Shown here one piece after another: positions 1 to 8,142 of a DNA stretch of 64,000 nucleotides (its first letter is position 1; each line of letters starts with the position of its first letter). Source of the DNA: DUEN01 sp024277095 (lineage in GTDB: Bacteria; Chloroflexota; Anaerolineae; DUEN01); assembly GCA_024277095.1 (NCBI GenBank), contig JAJRVX010000401.1, forward strand, positions 1-64,000. Direction: 5' to 3'. Below the pieces are notes generated by a model. It saw nothing but the letters and a program-made list of their open reading frames with translations, made no database searches and was not told the DNA's origin. The position numbers and the translations under genes were made by a program.

Positions 1-1145
1 AAGCCCAGCCAGTAAGCCTGATCGGTGACGCTCTCACTGCCGTAGACGAACTCGGCCCGGGTTTGCTTGATCGCCTTAGCCATCTCCTCCGGGCTGACCG
101 GCTCCTCCTGCAATCGCTCCAGCTCCCGAAGGATCGCCGCCTCCACCTCTGAGGCAGTTCGTCCGGCGCGCACAGTGGTAGTGCAACTATACAGGTAGGG
201 ATCGATGGTTGGCAAGAGGAAAGTGGACACATCCAGGGCCAGATCCGTCTCCACCAGGGCCCGGTACAGGCGAGAGCTGCGGCTGGGAGGGCTGCTGCGG
301 AAGACGCCCAACGCCCGTGCGCCGTTGAGCACCGTGTCCATGACCACCAGGGGGAAGAAGTCCTCATGCGAGGCGGGTGGCACATGGAATGCCACCTGCA
401 CGTACGCGGTCATGCCGGGCCCGTGCACAGTCAGCCGACGCTCGCCCCGCTGCGGCGGCTCCACGCTTCGCACCGGCGGGACGCCGGGGCCGCGCGGGAT
501 CGGCCCGAACAACTCCCGGATCCGCTCCAGCAGCGCATCGGGGGCGAAGCCGCCCACGGCCACCAGCGTGGCGTTGTCCGGCGCATAATACGTGCGATAG
601 TGCTCATACAGCTCGTCCCGGGTGATCTGCATCAGGTCGCACAACCAGCCGATGGTCTCACGCCGGTATGGGTGCACCCGAATCGCCGTGGCCGTCAGTT
701 CCTCCGAGAGCAGGAACTCCGGGTAGTTCTCGTACCCCTGTCGCTCGGAGATCACCACGGTGCGTTCGGACTCCACCTCCTCCGGGCGGAAGGGGCTGTT
801 GACCATCCGATCCGCCTCGATACGCAGGGCCAGGTCGAAGCGATCCACCGGCAGCGTCTCGAAGTAGGTCGTCCAGTCCAGGTACGTCATCGCGTTGCGA
901 TAACCGCCCTCCCGGGCGACCAGCCGATCCGCCTCGCCGGCGGGGAACTGCTCCGTGCCCTTAAAGAGCATGTGCTCCACCCAATGCGAGATCCCGGTGC
1001 GCCCATCCACCTCGTTACGGCTCCCCACGCGATACCAGAGGAAAAGGCTGGCCACCGGCACACCGTCCAACGGCTTCAGGACCACCTTCAGCCCGTTATC
1101 CAGTTCCGTTCGAATCACATCACGAGTATCCAAACTTCCCTCCAC
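1..1145 (-). CDS. M16-family zinc metallopeptidase, C-terminus cut by window edge
   Basis: The reading frame encodes an insulinase/processing-peptidase (M16) protein of which about 381 residues are inside the window. The inverted zinc motif HWVEH lies near residues 54-58 counted from the GTG chosen here, followed by 'ESERTVVISERQGYEN', which contains the usual downstream acidic region. It is a paralogue of the next gene, whose stop lies 29 bases upstream, so the two are probably co-transcribed. M16 enzymes of this size usually pair their two lobes as homo- or heterodimers. The start is uncertain: GTG at 1145 has AAAGGA just before it, but a TTG or GTG slightly downstream fits the homology about as well. 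The 3' end lies beyond base 1. Confidence 0.85.
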   Translation of the reverse strand, partial: MEGSLDTRDVIRTELDNGLKVVLKPLDGVPVASLFLWYRVGSRNEVDGRTGISHWVEHMLFKGTEQFPAGEADRLVAREGGYRNAMTYLDWTTYFETLPVDRFDLALRIEADRMVNSPFRPEEVESERTVVISERQGYENYPEFLLSEELTATAIRVHPYRRETIGWLCDLMQITRDELYEHYRTYYAPDNATLVAVGGFAPDALLERIRELFGPIPRGPGVPPVRSVEPPQRGERRLTVHGPGMTAYVQVAFHVPPASHEDFFPLVVMDTVLNGARALGVFRSSPPSRSSRLYRALVETDLALDVSTFLLPTIDPYLYSCTTTVRAGRTASEVEAAILRELERLQEEPVSPEEMAKAIKQTRAEFVYGSESVTDQAYWLG

Positions 1146-1174
1146 ATATCCTTTACCCCCTACCCCCACACACC

Positions 1175-2473
1175 TCACGCATCACCCCCCGGCTCATACC
1201 ACCCCACGACGGCACGCTCTCGCCGCAGATAGGTCTGAGCCACGCGCTGCACGTCCTCCACCCGCACCTGCGCCAGCCGGTCAAGGAAGCTCTCAAACCA
1301 CTCGGCCGAGGCGATGACCTCGCTATAGCCTAACCAGAACGCCTGGTTGGTCACGCTCTCGCTGCTGTAGGCGAACTGCGCCCGGGTCTGGCGGAGGGCT
1401 TTCTCCAGCTCGGTCGATTCCACCGGCTCTCGGCGGACTCGATCGATCTCGGCCCACAAGGCGTCCTCCACGGCCTGTGGCTCCACGCCCTGACGCACCG
1501 CGGCGAAGAACGTGAACAGGTACGGGTCAATGGAGAGGCTGAGGTTGCATCCGACGCGAGCCGCCAACTCCCGCTCCACCAGCGCTTTGTACAGCCGCGC
1601 CGACCGGAACATGGACGCCGGCCTGCCCCCAAACAGCGTCATCGGGGATGTGCCCCCCAGGATGGCCTTCAGGGCGATCAGAGGGAAGCAATCGGTGTGC
1701 ACGGCAGGTGGGGATCGAAACCCGATCTCGATGTAAGCGTTGCGCTCCTCGCCGGTCACGCGCACGCGGCGCATCTCGGTTTGCGGCGGCTCCGGCTCGA
1801 CCTCCACCGGAGGTGCGCCCGCAGGCGGGCTCGGCCCAAAGTGCGCCTCGATCCTCTCCCGCATGTCACCCGGGTCGAAGTCGCCCGCCACGGCCACGAC
1901 CGCGTGATCCGGGGCGTAGTAGGCCCGATAGTGGGCGTAGAGATCGTCACGCCCCATGCGCTCCAGGTCCTCCCTCCGCCCGATCACGGGATGGCCGTAG
2001 CCGTGGACCTGGAAGGCCGCCTGATTCACCGCCTCATGCAGCCGCCAGGTGGGACGATTCTCCAGCCCTGCCCGCTCCGACAGGATGATCGTGCGCTCCG
2101 CCTCCACAGCCTCCGGCGTGAACTGGGCGTTGACCATCCGGTCCGCCTCAATGCGCAGAGCCAGATCGATCTGATCCGTCGGCAACGTCTCGAAATAGCA
2201 TGTGAAGTCGTTCGAGGTCATGCCGTTACGGATCCCACCCGACCGGGCGATGAGCTTGTGCACGGTGCCCCCCGGGAATTGCGGCGTGCCACGAAACAAC
2301 ATGTGCTCCACCCAATGAGAGGCACCCGTCATGCCCGGCCGCTCGTTGCGCCCCCCAACCCGGTACCAGATCCAGAAGCTGATCACCGGCGCCACACGGG
2401 AAGGGCGCAGCAGGATCGTCAGGCCGTTCTCCAGATGTTCCCGAACGAACGACATCGATGTATCGTGCCCCAT
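1175..2473 (-). CDS. M16-family zinc metallopeptidase
   Basis: A complete 432-residue M16 peptidase. HWVEH at residues 53-57 supplies two zinc-ligand His and the catalytic Glu, and 'EAERTIILSERAGLEN' follows at the expected distance. The second half carries the inactive-like M16 C domain. There is no signal peptide, so it is probably cytoplasmic. The ATG directly abuts the stop codon of the UDP-glucose dehydrogenase gene and a GGAAGAG box precedes it, so translation is likely coupled. It is followed by a second M16 gene that also keeps HxxEH, unlike many M16 pairs in which one partner has lost it. The natural substrate cannot be told from sequence. Confidence 0.92.
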   Translation of the reverse strand: MGHDTSMSFVREHLENGLTILLRPSRVAPVISFWIWYRVGGRNERPGMTGASHWVEHMLFRGTPQFPGGTVHKLIARSGGIRNGMTSNDFTCYFETLPTDQIDLALRIEADRMVNAQFTPEAVEAERTIILSERAGLENRPTWRLHEAVNQAAFQVHGYGHPVIGRREDLERMGRDDLYAHYRAYYAPDHAVVAVAGDFDPGDMRERIEAHFGPSPPAGAPPVEVEPEPPQTEMRRVRVTGEERNAYIEIGFRSPPAVHTDCFPLIALKAILGGTSPMTLFGGRPASMFRSARLYKALVERELAARVGCNLSLSIDPYLFTFFAAVRQGVEPQAVEDALWAEIDRVRREPVESTELEKALRQTRAQFAYSSESVTNQAFWLGYSEVIASAEWFESFLDRLAQVRVEDVQRVAQTYLRRERAVVGWYEPGGDA

Positions 2474-3790
2474 CTACGACTCTTCCGGTGCAGAATAGCC
2501 ACGCCCCATCCCCCGATACCGGAACCCCAGCTTGCGCATCTGGTCCGGCTCGTAGATGTTGCGACCATCGATCAGAACAGGCTGGCGCATCGAATCCCGG
2601 ATGCGGACCAGGTCGAGATGCTTGAACTCGTTCCACTCCGTGCACACCACCAGCGCGTCACATCCCTCGGCCATCTGATAGGGATCCGAGACCAGTTCCA
2701 CCCCCGGCAACACCCGGGCGGCCGTCTCCATGGCGATGGGATCATACCCGCGCACGTGAGCCCCCTCGCTGAGCAACAGGTGAGCGATCTCCACCGAGGG
2801 CGCCTCCCGCATGTCATCCGTATTCGGCTTGAACGCCAGCCCCAGCAGCCCGACGGTGCGATCCCGCAGTGTGCCCAGCAGCTCCCGCAGCTTCAGGATC
2901 ACCAGGCGGCGCTGATCCCGGTTGATCTCCATCACCGCTCGCAGCAGCGACGGGTGAGCGCCATGCACCAGGGCCATGTGCTCCAGCGCCTTCACGTCTT
3001 TGGGGAAACAGCTGCCCCCCCAGCCGATCCCCGCGTCCAGGAACGCGTGGCCGATCCGGCGGTCATACCCCATGCCGATGGCCACCTCTTTGATGTCGGC
3101 GCCCAGCCGCTCGCAGATGGAGGCGATCTCGTTGATGAAGGAGATACGCGTCGCCAGAAAGGCGTTCGAGGCGTACTTGATCATCTCGGCCGTGCGCAGA
3201 TCGGTGACGATGATGGGTGCTCGCAGCGGCAGATGGAGCTGCGCCACCCGTTCGGCCGCCTCCGGGTCCAGCGAGCCCAAGACGACGCGATCGGGATTGA
3301 GGAAGTCCTGGATGGCCGAGCCCTCCCGCAGGAACTCCGGATTGGAGACCACGGAAAAGGGGATGGGCTGCGGCTGATGACGGCGTATGATATCAGCCAC
3401 CCAATCACCCGTGCCCACCGGCACCGTGCTCTTGTTGATGATGATCAGGGGATGATCCATGTGCCGGGCGATGGACTCGGCCGCCATGCGCACGTACCGA
3501 AGGTCGGCCTCGCCGTCCACGCCCGCGGGCGTTCCCACAGCGATGAAGACGAACTCGGCGTCCTTCAACCCCTCGGCGTAAGAGGTGGTGAAGAAGAGCC
3601 GCCCGGCGGCCTGGTTCCGTCGCACCATCTCCTCCAACCCGGGCTCGTAAATGGGCATAATGCCCGCGCGCAGCTTCTCGATCTTCTCCTCGTCGATGTC
3701 CACACACGTAACCCGGTTCCCCAGATCAGCGAAGCAGGTGCCGGTCACCAGCCCCACATAGCCAGCGCCGATCACACAGATCACCTTCAT
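2474..3790 (-). CDS. ugd: UDP-glucose 6-dehydrogenase
   Basis: A 438-residue NAD-dependent dehydrogenase that oxidises UDP-glucose to UDP-glucuronate, a precursor for acidic polysaccharides. The Rossmann motif GAGYVG is at residues 8-13, the central-domain motif with K205 and N209 is 'IKYASNAFLA', and the catalytic Cys261 is in 'GWGGSCFPKD'. The C-terminal UDP-binding domain is complete. The start has a good GAGGTGAAAGG ribosome site. It sits between a membrane flippase-like gene upstream and M16 peptidases downstream on the same strand. UDP-mannose or UDP-ManNAc dehydrogenases share the fold, but length and motifs favour the glucose enzyme. Confidence 0.93.
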   Translation of the reverse strand: MKVICVIGAGYVGLVTGTCFADLGNRVTCVDIDEEKIEKLRAGIMPIYEPGLEEMVRRNQAAGRLFFTTSYAEGLKDAEFVFIAVGTPAGVDGEADLRYVRMAAESIARHMDHPLIIINKSTVPVGTGDWVADIIRRHQPQPIPFSVVSNPEFLREGSAIQDFLNPDRVVLGSLDPEAAERVAQLHLPLRAPIIVTDLRTAEMIKYASNAFLATRISFINEIASICERLGADIKEVAIGMGYDRRIGHAFLDAGIGWGGSCFPKDVKALEHMALVHGAHPSLLRAVMEINRDQRRLVILKLRELLGTLRDRTVGLLGLAFKPNTDDMREAPSVEIAHLLLSEGAHVRGYDPIAMETAARVLPGVELVSDPYQMAEGCDALVVCTEWNEFKHLDLVRIRDSMRQPVLIDGRNIYEPDQMRKLGFRYRGMGRGYSAPEES

Positions 3791-3889
3791 CCTTTCACCT
3801 CACACGGATGCACGATGTTTCCCCCTGTCCATCAGCCCCATCCCGAATTTCTCACCGGGGACGGAAGCGACAGGCCAGGGGAAGGCCGA

Positions 3890-4897
3890 TCAGGAGGGCG
3901 CCTCGATGGCCGCATCGCGCCCACGGGTCGCCTTTCCCAGATCCGCCCAATGCAACTGCTCACGCCACATGTAATACGCCCCCAGCAGCGTAATGGGGAG
4001 CCACAGGGCGACGTGCAGGACCGCCGTGTACGCCCCCGCGATATCCCGAGCCACGCCAAACGTCACCAGGATCTCGATGCCGGGCAGATCGAAGGTCCCG
4101 ACATATCCAGGCGCGGCCGGGATCGTCGTGGCCAGGTTGACGACCCCGTTCATCAACATGAGCACGTAGAACGGGACCGCGAAATCGAAGGCGTGCATCA
4201 CGAACCAATACTTGACGGTCTCCGCCAGCCAGATGACGACCGAGGTCCAGAAGAGCATGATCACATCCCGACCGCTGCGCAGGGAGCCCAGGCCGATCAG
4301 GAAGCGATCCAGGAGCCCACCCACCGGCCCCCGGAACCGGCCAGGCAACAGCCGGTCGGCCAGGCGATCGTACAGCGCCCGAACGCGCTGAGGACGGGCG
4401 GCCAGCGCCAGGAACACCAGCAAGGCGCTGAAGAACAGCAGACTGGAGAGGATCACGATCTGTCGGAGCCAGTTTGGCATGGGCGTAAAGGGCAAGGCGA
4501 TGAACACGAACACCAGCATCACGAGCCCATCAAAAACCCGCTCCACCAGCACGGTAGCCAAGCTGGCCCCCATGCTGATGCCCTCACGGCGGCGTAACAC
4601 GTAGCTGCGAATCACCTCGCCCGCCCGCGCCGGGTAGATGTTATTGCCCATATAGCCGATGCAGACCACCGGGAAGAGCCGGGTCAGGGGGACGGTCTGC
4701 ATGGGACGCAGCAGATAGTGCCAGCGCCACGTCCTCGCCCACACGCCGAAGAAATAAACCGCCACGCCGGGGAGGATCCAGATGTATCGGGCCGTGCGCA
4801 TCGCGTGCCAGACCTGATCGAGCTCCAGCCGCCGCACCGCGAAGCCCATGAAGACCAAGCTGATGAGGATGCCAATCCAGAATTGTGCCTTACGCAA
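3890..4897 (-). CDS. Flippase-like integral membrane protein (LPG synthase TM / UPF0104 family)
   Basis: A 335-residue, strongly hydrophobic protein with about 8-9 membrane segments. The 'GYMGNNIYPARAGEVIRSY' segment and the later 'TTIPAAPGYVGTFDLP' are characteristic of the lysylphosphatidylglycerol-synthase TM/AglD/YbhN family. These proteins are membrane components linked to lipid or glycan transfer and usually lack the catalytic aminoacyl-transfer domain, as here. TTG is used as start, preceded by AAAGGG. It lies 99 bases upstream of ugd on the same strand, consistent with a role in envelope glycan or glycolipid assembly. The exact substrate is unknown. Confidence 0.85.
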   Translation of the reverse strand: MRKAQFWIGILISLVFMGFAVRRLELDQVWHAMRTARYIWILPGVAVYFFGVWARTWRWHYLLRPMQTVPLTRLFPVVCIGYMGNNIYPARAGEVIRSYVLRRREGISMGASLATVLVERVFDGLVMLVFVFIALPFTPMPNWLRQIVILSSLLFFSALLVFLALAARPQRVRALYDRLADRLLPGRFRGPVGGLLDRFLIGLGSLRSGRDVIMLFWTSVVIWLAETVKYWFVMHAFDFAVPFYVLMLMNGVVNLATTIPAAPGYVGTFDLPGIEILVTFGVARDIAGAYTAVLHVALWLPITLLGAYYMWREQLHWADLGKATRGRDAAIEAPS

Positions 4898-5204
4898 AGG
4901 GTCTGCCCTTTCTCACTACATTCAGTCCATGAGGGTCCGACACAACCGCCCCTGCTGAAATAGATCACGCGAAAGGTCCTGCCCCACCCAGGAGAGATGT
5001 GCGTACAGAACAGGAGCGGTTCGCAACGAGGCAAACAAATCGGGCGGACCGGAGCGCTCTGCTTCACACCCCGGCCCACCCGGCTGTACCCTTTCGGGTT
5101 AAGCCGCTCATACCGGGATCGTCTTCATCGTCCATTATCGCCCGGATAAGCGGCAGTTGCAAATTACCCTTTAGGCCTGATTCGTCCCGATGTGCTCCAG
5201 GCCA
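4898..5204. other. Intergenic, no gene seen
   Basis: About 300 bases between the start of the flippase-like gene and the 3' end of the SWIM gene. A small hairpin (ACCC-TTTC-GGGT, near 5088-5099) is the only structure I noticed. No convincing promoter or coding frame was seen. Confidence 0.5.
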
Positions 5205-5471
5205 CTATCCGGCAGAGACGTGGCCCACCGGCTCCTCTGAGGCCATCGCCACCATGGGGGCCAGCAGCTTCTCCAGGGCCATCGTATGGCTGCACCGCCC
5301 CCGCTGGGCGAAAAAGCCACAGGTGCAATGCCAGGCCCCGTCATCATATGTGATCTCGTACACGTCGTGGTTGCCCTGAAACCGGACGGAGAGTGACTTG
5401 ATGTGGACTCGCTCAGGTTCTTCCGCATACTGGTGGGCCTTCATGATCTTGCCGATCATGGCCGAATCCAT
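5205..5471 (-). CDS. SWIM zinc-finger protein
   Basis: An 88-residue protein containing the SWIM signature CxCx8CxH ('CTCGFFAQRGRCSH'), a zinc-binding module found in proteins that contact DNA or other proteins. The start at 5471 is chosen because GAGGAGGCGAAG lies directly in front of it; an in-frame ATG 20 codons upstream lacks such a site. The gene is monocistronic. Its long leader carries its own promoter and a terminator-like hairpin (see 5570-5910), suggesting control by attenuation. Molecular function beyond zinc binding is unknown. Confidence 0.8.
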   Translation of the reverse strand: MDSAMIGKIMKAHQYAEEPERVHIKSLSVRFQGNHDVYEITYDDGAWHCTCGFFAQRGRCSHTMALEKLLAPMVAMASEEPVGHVSAG

Positions 5472-5569
5472 CTTCGCCTCCTCTTCGGAATATGGAACCT
5501 CCCGTTCCTCATGTCCGTCTGCGTGGGGCATCGTCCGGATCGCCGCTCCCTCACGTCCACAGTCCCCCT

Positions 5570-5608
5570 AAAAAGCGAAGGCACCAAGACGTAGTTCGCC
5601 TTAGTGCC
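5570..5608 (-). terminator. Terminator-like hairpin in the SWIM gene leader
   Basis: Two 12-base arms at 5580-5591 and 5597-5608 pair at 10 of 12 positions around a 5-base loop. On the minus strand a TTTTT tract follows five bases after the stem (5570-5574). It lies 100 bases upstream of the SWIM start codon, so it could end a short RNA or attenuate the gene. Confidence 0.55.
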
Positions 5609-5874
5609 TCGGTTCAGGTCGGACTCCCACCACGCAACGTGAGTTCACATAGCGCATCCAGCAACGCCTCCCACGGCGACCATTTTCTCTCGGTGCCTCC
5701 AGCCCAGCTTTTTGGGGCCCGGGCATCGAGTCGTCCTGAGAACACGATCGACGATCACCGTCGAGCCGATCTTCGTCTGCCAGAACCTACCGCATCCATG
5801 CAACGGGCGACCGGTGATCGCCGCCATTTTCACCCGTGAACCTGCCCCCTTGGGCAGCATAGAACCCGCTATGC
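5570..5874 (-). ncRNA. Candidate structured leader or small RNA of about 300 nt, unassigned
   Basis: The stretch between a consensus promoter (5881-5910) and the terminator-like hairpin has no convincing ORF but several short self-complementary segments: GCATAG/CTATGC at the 5' end, and TGCCC-AAG-GGGCA next to it. I compared it by eye with T-box, RNase P, tmRNA, SRP, SAM, TPP, cobalamin and c-di-GMP consensus elements and found no match. It could be an attenuating leader of the SWIM gene or a stand-alone RNA. Confidence 0.35.
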
Positions 5875-5880
5875 AAAATC

Positions 5881-5910
5881 AGTATAACGCAGGATGTTCC
5901 TCCCTGTCAA
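5881..5910 (-). promoter_or_regulatory. Sigma70-like promoter for the leader/SWIM gene
   Basis: On the minus strand TTGACA (5905-5910) and TATACT (5881-5886) are separated by 18 bases. This is one of the best promoter matches in the window. Transcription would begin near 5874 and run through the structured leader. Confidence 0.65.
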
Positions 5911-5969
5911 ACCGCCTCGGCGTGCGGATACATGACGATTGATCTACTGATGAGAGCGCCGCCGCCGAC

Positions 5970-5997
5970 TTGCACACCCTTTGCGCTGTGCTATAAT
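5970..5997 (+). promoter_or_regulatory. Sigma70-like promoter for the MFS gene
   Basis: TTGCAC (5970-5975) and a perfect TATAAT (5992-5997) are spaced by 16 bases, about 60 bases upstream of the MFS start codon. Confidence 0.6.
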
Positions 5998-6059
5998 CGG
6001 CGTAGTCCCGCCGTTCCAGGGGATCCAGGCACAGAGGTCGCCGAGAGGCTTATACCGAC

Positions 6060-7415
6060 ATGAGGCAACACGAGCTTCGCGCCGTCGATGGACGGCGCGT
6101 TCCTTTGTCCCTCAACCGCTCACGAGTGACGAGAGCGCTCTATCGGCTGTGGCTCAGCCTGAAGGTCGCTCTGATCCCGCCTCCCACGGTTCCGCCGGAA
6201 CAAACCGGCCCCCTGCAACTGTTCCTGGTGAACGGCATGCTGAACAGCGCCAGCGATCACATCGCGTTGACCTTCACGCCGCTGCTCGCGCTGGCCCTGG
6301 GCGCTTCCTATCTCCAATTGGGGATGCTGGCCGGGGCGGCCAGCCTGGCAGGAGCGCTCTCGCTGCTCCTCGCCTCGCTCCTGACCGTGCGCTCCCTTCA
6401 ACATCGCAAAGCCCTGATCCTCCTGGCGACCGGCACCTCCCGGCTCACCTACCTGGCCCTGGCCCTCCTTCCACTGCTGATCCCATCGGGTATGGCCATC
6501 GGCATCCTGATCGCCCTATGGGCCGCGCGCGCCTTTCTGAGCAACATCATCAACCCCATCTGGGCCTCCTTCTCAGCGGCGCTGGTGCCCCGAAACGCCC
6601 GGGACGCCTATCTGCACAACCGCAACGACGCGATGAATCTGGCCGCCATCCTGGCGCTACCCATAGCCGGACTGGCCATTCGCCTGATCCATAACCCCGG
6701 TTACCCGGTCGGCCTCGCCCTGGCCTTCCTCGCCGGGCTGGCCGGAGCGATCGTCTTCGCCCGCATCCCGCCCCCCACCGACACCCCCATCCTTCCCCGA
6801 GTGACGGCAGCAAGCGTCGCCGCGCTACGGCTGCTGAAGGGGGAACGCACGTTGCTCACCTTCTGCGCCATCGGCTTCCTCTGGAACCTCTCGCTTCACA
6901 TCACCAGCCCGTTCCTGAACGTCTACCTGGTAGTCGGGCTGAACGCCACCGCGCTGGGCGTGGGCATATTGGCCGCCGTGAGTCTGCTATTCGGGTTCGC
7001 CAGCAGCCACGTCATCGCAGAGGCCGTCCGATACCGGGGCCCCGTCTGGGTGATGCGCCTGTTCGGCCTGCTCATCCCGCTGGTGCCGTGGGCCTGGATC
7101 ATGGCGACCGCCACCTGGCAGATCGGCATCCTGAACGCCGTCTCGGGCATCCTGTGGGCGGGATACAACCTGGCGGCATTTCGGGCGCTTATGAGGCTGA
7201 CGCCCGGATCGGCCCGCCCCCAGGCGGCGATTCTCTATCAGATATGGATCTTCCTGAGCGCATGCATCGGGGCCCTGATCGGCGGTATGCTGGTCGAGCA
7301 GATGGGCTTCCGATCCATCTTCCTGGTCTCCGGGGCCGGGCGGCTGCTGGCGACGGCGCTGCTCTGGATGCTCATCCGAGAGATCCCAGGGCCTTCCCAA
7401 GCTATCACCACGTAA
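6060..7415 (+). CDS. Major facilitator superfamily transporter
   Basis: A 451-residue membrane protein with about 11-12 predicted hydrophobic segments, in two blocks split by a hydrophilic loop around residues 240-265 that contains 'RIPPPTDTPILPRV'. The hydrophobic pattern and two-block layout suggest an MFS permease, but no substrate-specific motif is recognisable. The first 50 residues are basic and hydrophilic. The ATG has only a modest GAGAGG box. It is the first gene of a plus-strand run and is driven by the promoter at 5970-5997. Substrate unknown. Confidence 0.8.
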   Translation: MRQHELRAVDGRRVPLSLNRSRVTRALYRLWLSLKVALIPPPTVPPEQTGPLQLFLVNGMLNSASDHIALTFTPLLALALGASYLQLGMLAGAASLAGALSLLLASLLTVRSLQHRKALILLATGTSRLTYLALALLPLLIPSGMAIGILIALWAARAFLSNIINPIWASFSAALVPRNARDAYLHNRNDAMNLAAILALPIAGLAIRLIHNPGYPVGLALAFLAGLAGAIVFARIPPPTDTPILPRVTAASVAALRLLKGERTLLTFCAIGFLWNLSLHITSPFLNVYLVVGLNATALGVGILAAVSLLFGFASSHVIAEAVRYRGPVWVMRLFGLLIPLVPWAWIMATATWQIGILNAVSGILWAGYNLAAFRALMRLTPGSARPQAAILYQIWIFLSACIGALIGGMLVEQMGFRSIFLVSGAGRLLATALLWMLIREIPGPSQAITT

Positions 7416-7480
7416 GCACCGCGGAGGCCCCATGAAGGGCCCCTTTCCCACACACAACTGAAGCATAAGGAGGCATCGCC

Positions 7481-8047
7481 ATGGAGGTAACCGTACACTA
7501 CTTCGAGAAGCCGGGACCGCAGAACACCGACATCACGCTGAAGGCAGCCCTCCGCCGGGCGCAAGAGTTGGGCATCCGCCAGGTTGTGGTGGCGTCCTCG
7601 CACGGGCAAACGGCCCTTCGAGCCCAGGAGCTGTTCGGGCCCGCCGGCATTCGCGTCATCGCCGTCTCCATCTGCCATGGGTTTGAGGATGTGGGCTGGA
7701 CCATGAAGCCGGAGGAGCGTCAAAAAGTGGAGGCGGCAGGGGTCACCGTGATCACAGGGATCCACGCCCTGGGCGATGACGTCAGCAGCGCGTTCAGCGC
7801 GAAGCACGGCGGTCGAGCCCCCAACGAGATCGTTCGAGACACGCTGTACCGGTTCTCGCAGGGCACGAAGGTGGCCATCGAGGTGGCGCTGATGGCGGCC
7901 GACGCCGGGCTGTTGAACATGGACGAGGACGTGATCGCCATCGCGGGCACGGACAGCGGCGCCGACACGGCTCTGGTCATGAAGCCGACTTATCCACGCA
8001 AGTTCCTGGACCTCTACGTGCGGGAGTTCATCGCCAAGCCGCGCTGA
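7481..8047 (+). CDS. Pyruvate kinase C-terminal (PK_C) alpha/beta domain protein
   Basis: A 188-residue stand-alone version of the pyruvate kinase alpha/beta (PK_C) domain. It starts 'MEVTVHYFEKPGPQNT' and contains 'VVVASSHGQTALRAQELF' and a C-terminal 'IAGTDSGADTALVMKP', as in the small stand-alone family. In pyruvate kinase this domain binds the allosteric effector, but the stand-alone proteins have no established activity. A clear AAGGAGG site precedes the ATG. It lies 65 bases after the MFS gene and may share its transcript. Confidence 0.8.
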   Translation: MEVTVHYFEKPGPQNTDITLKAALRRAQELGIRQVVVASSHGQTALRAQELFGPAGIRVIAVSICHGFEDVGWTMKPEERQKVEAAGVTVITGIHALGDDVSSAFSAKHGGRAPNEIVRDTLYRFSQGTKVAIEVALMAADAGLLNMDEDVIAIAGTDSGADTALVMKPTYPRKFLDLYVREFIAKPR

Positions 8048-8142
8048 TCAGCAGGGAAACAGCGCATCGGCCCTCATGCGCACAGACAGCTCACACAACC
8101 GCAGCTCTACACAACGCCGCGGGCAGATGAGCAGAGGATGAT

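Noticed and set aside
1697..4597. A 966-codon open frame on the plus strand
   Set aside because: It runs antisense through ugd, an M16 gene and the flippase-like gene, which have clear family motifs. Its translation is rich in Arg, His, Pro and Gln, as expected for a shadow in GC-rich DNA.
5570..5880. Possible T-box before the SWIM gene
   Set aside because: The conserved GGTGGTACCGCG core present in the valS leader is missing, so only an unassigned structured leader is claimed.
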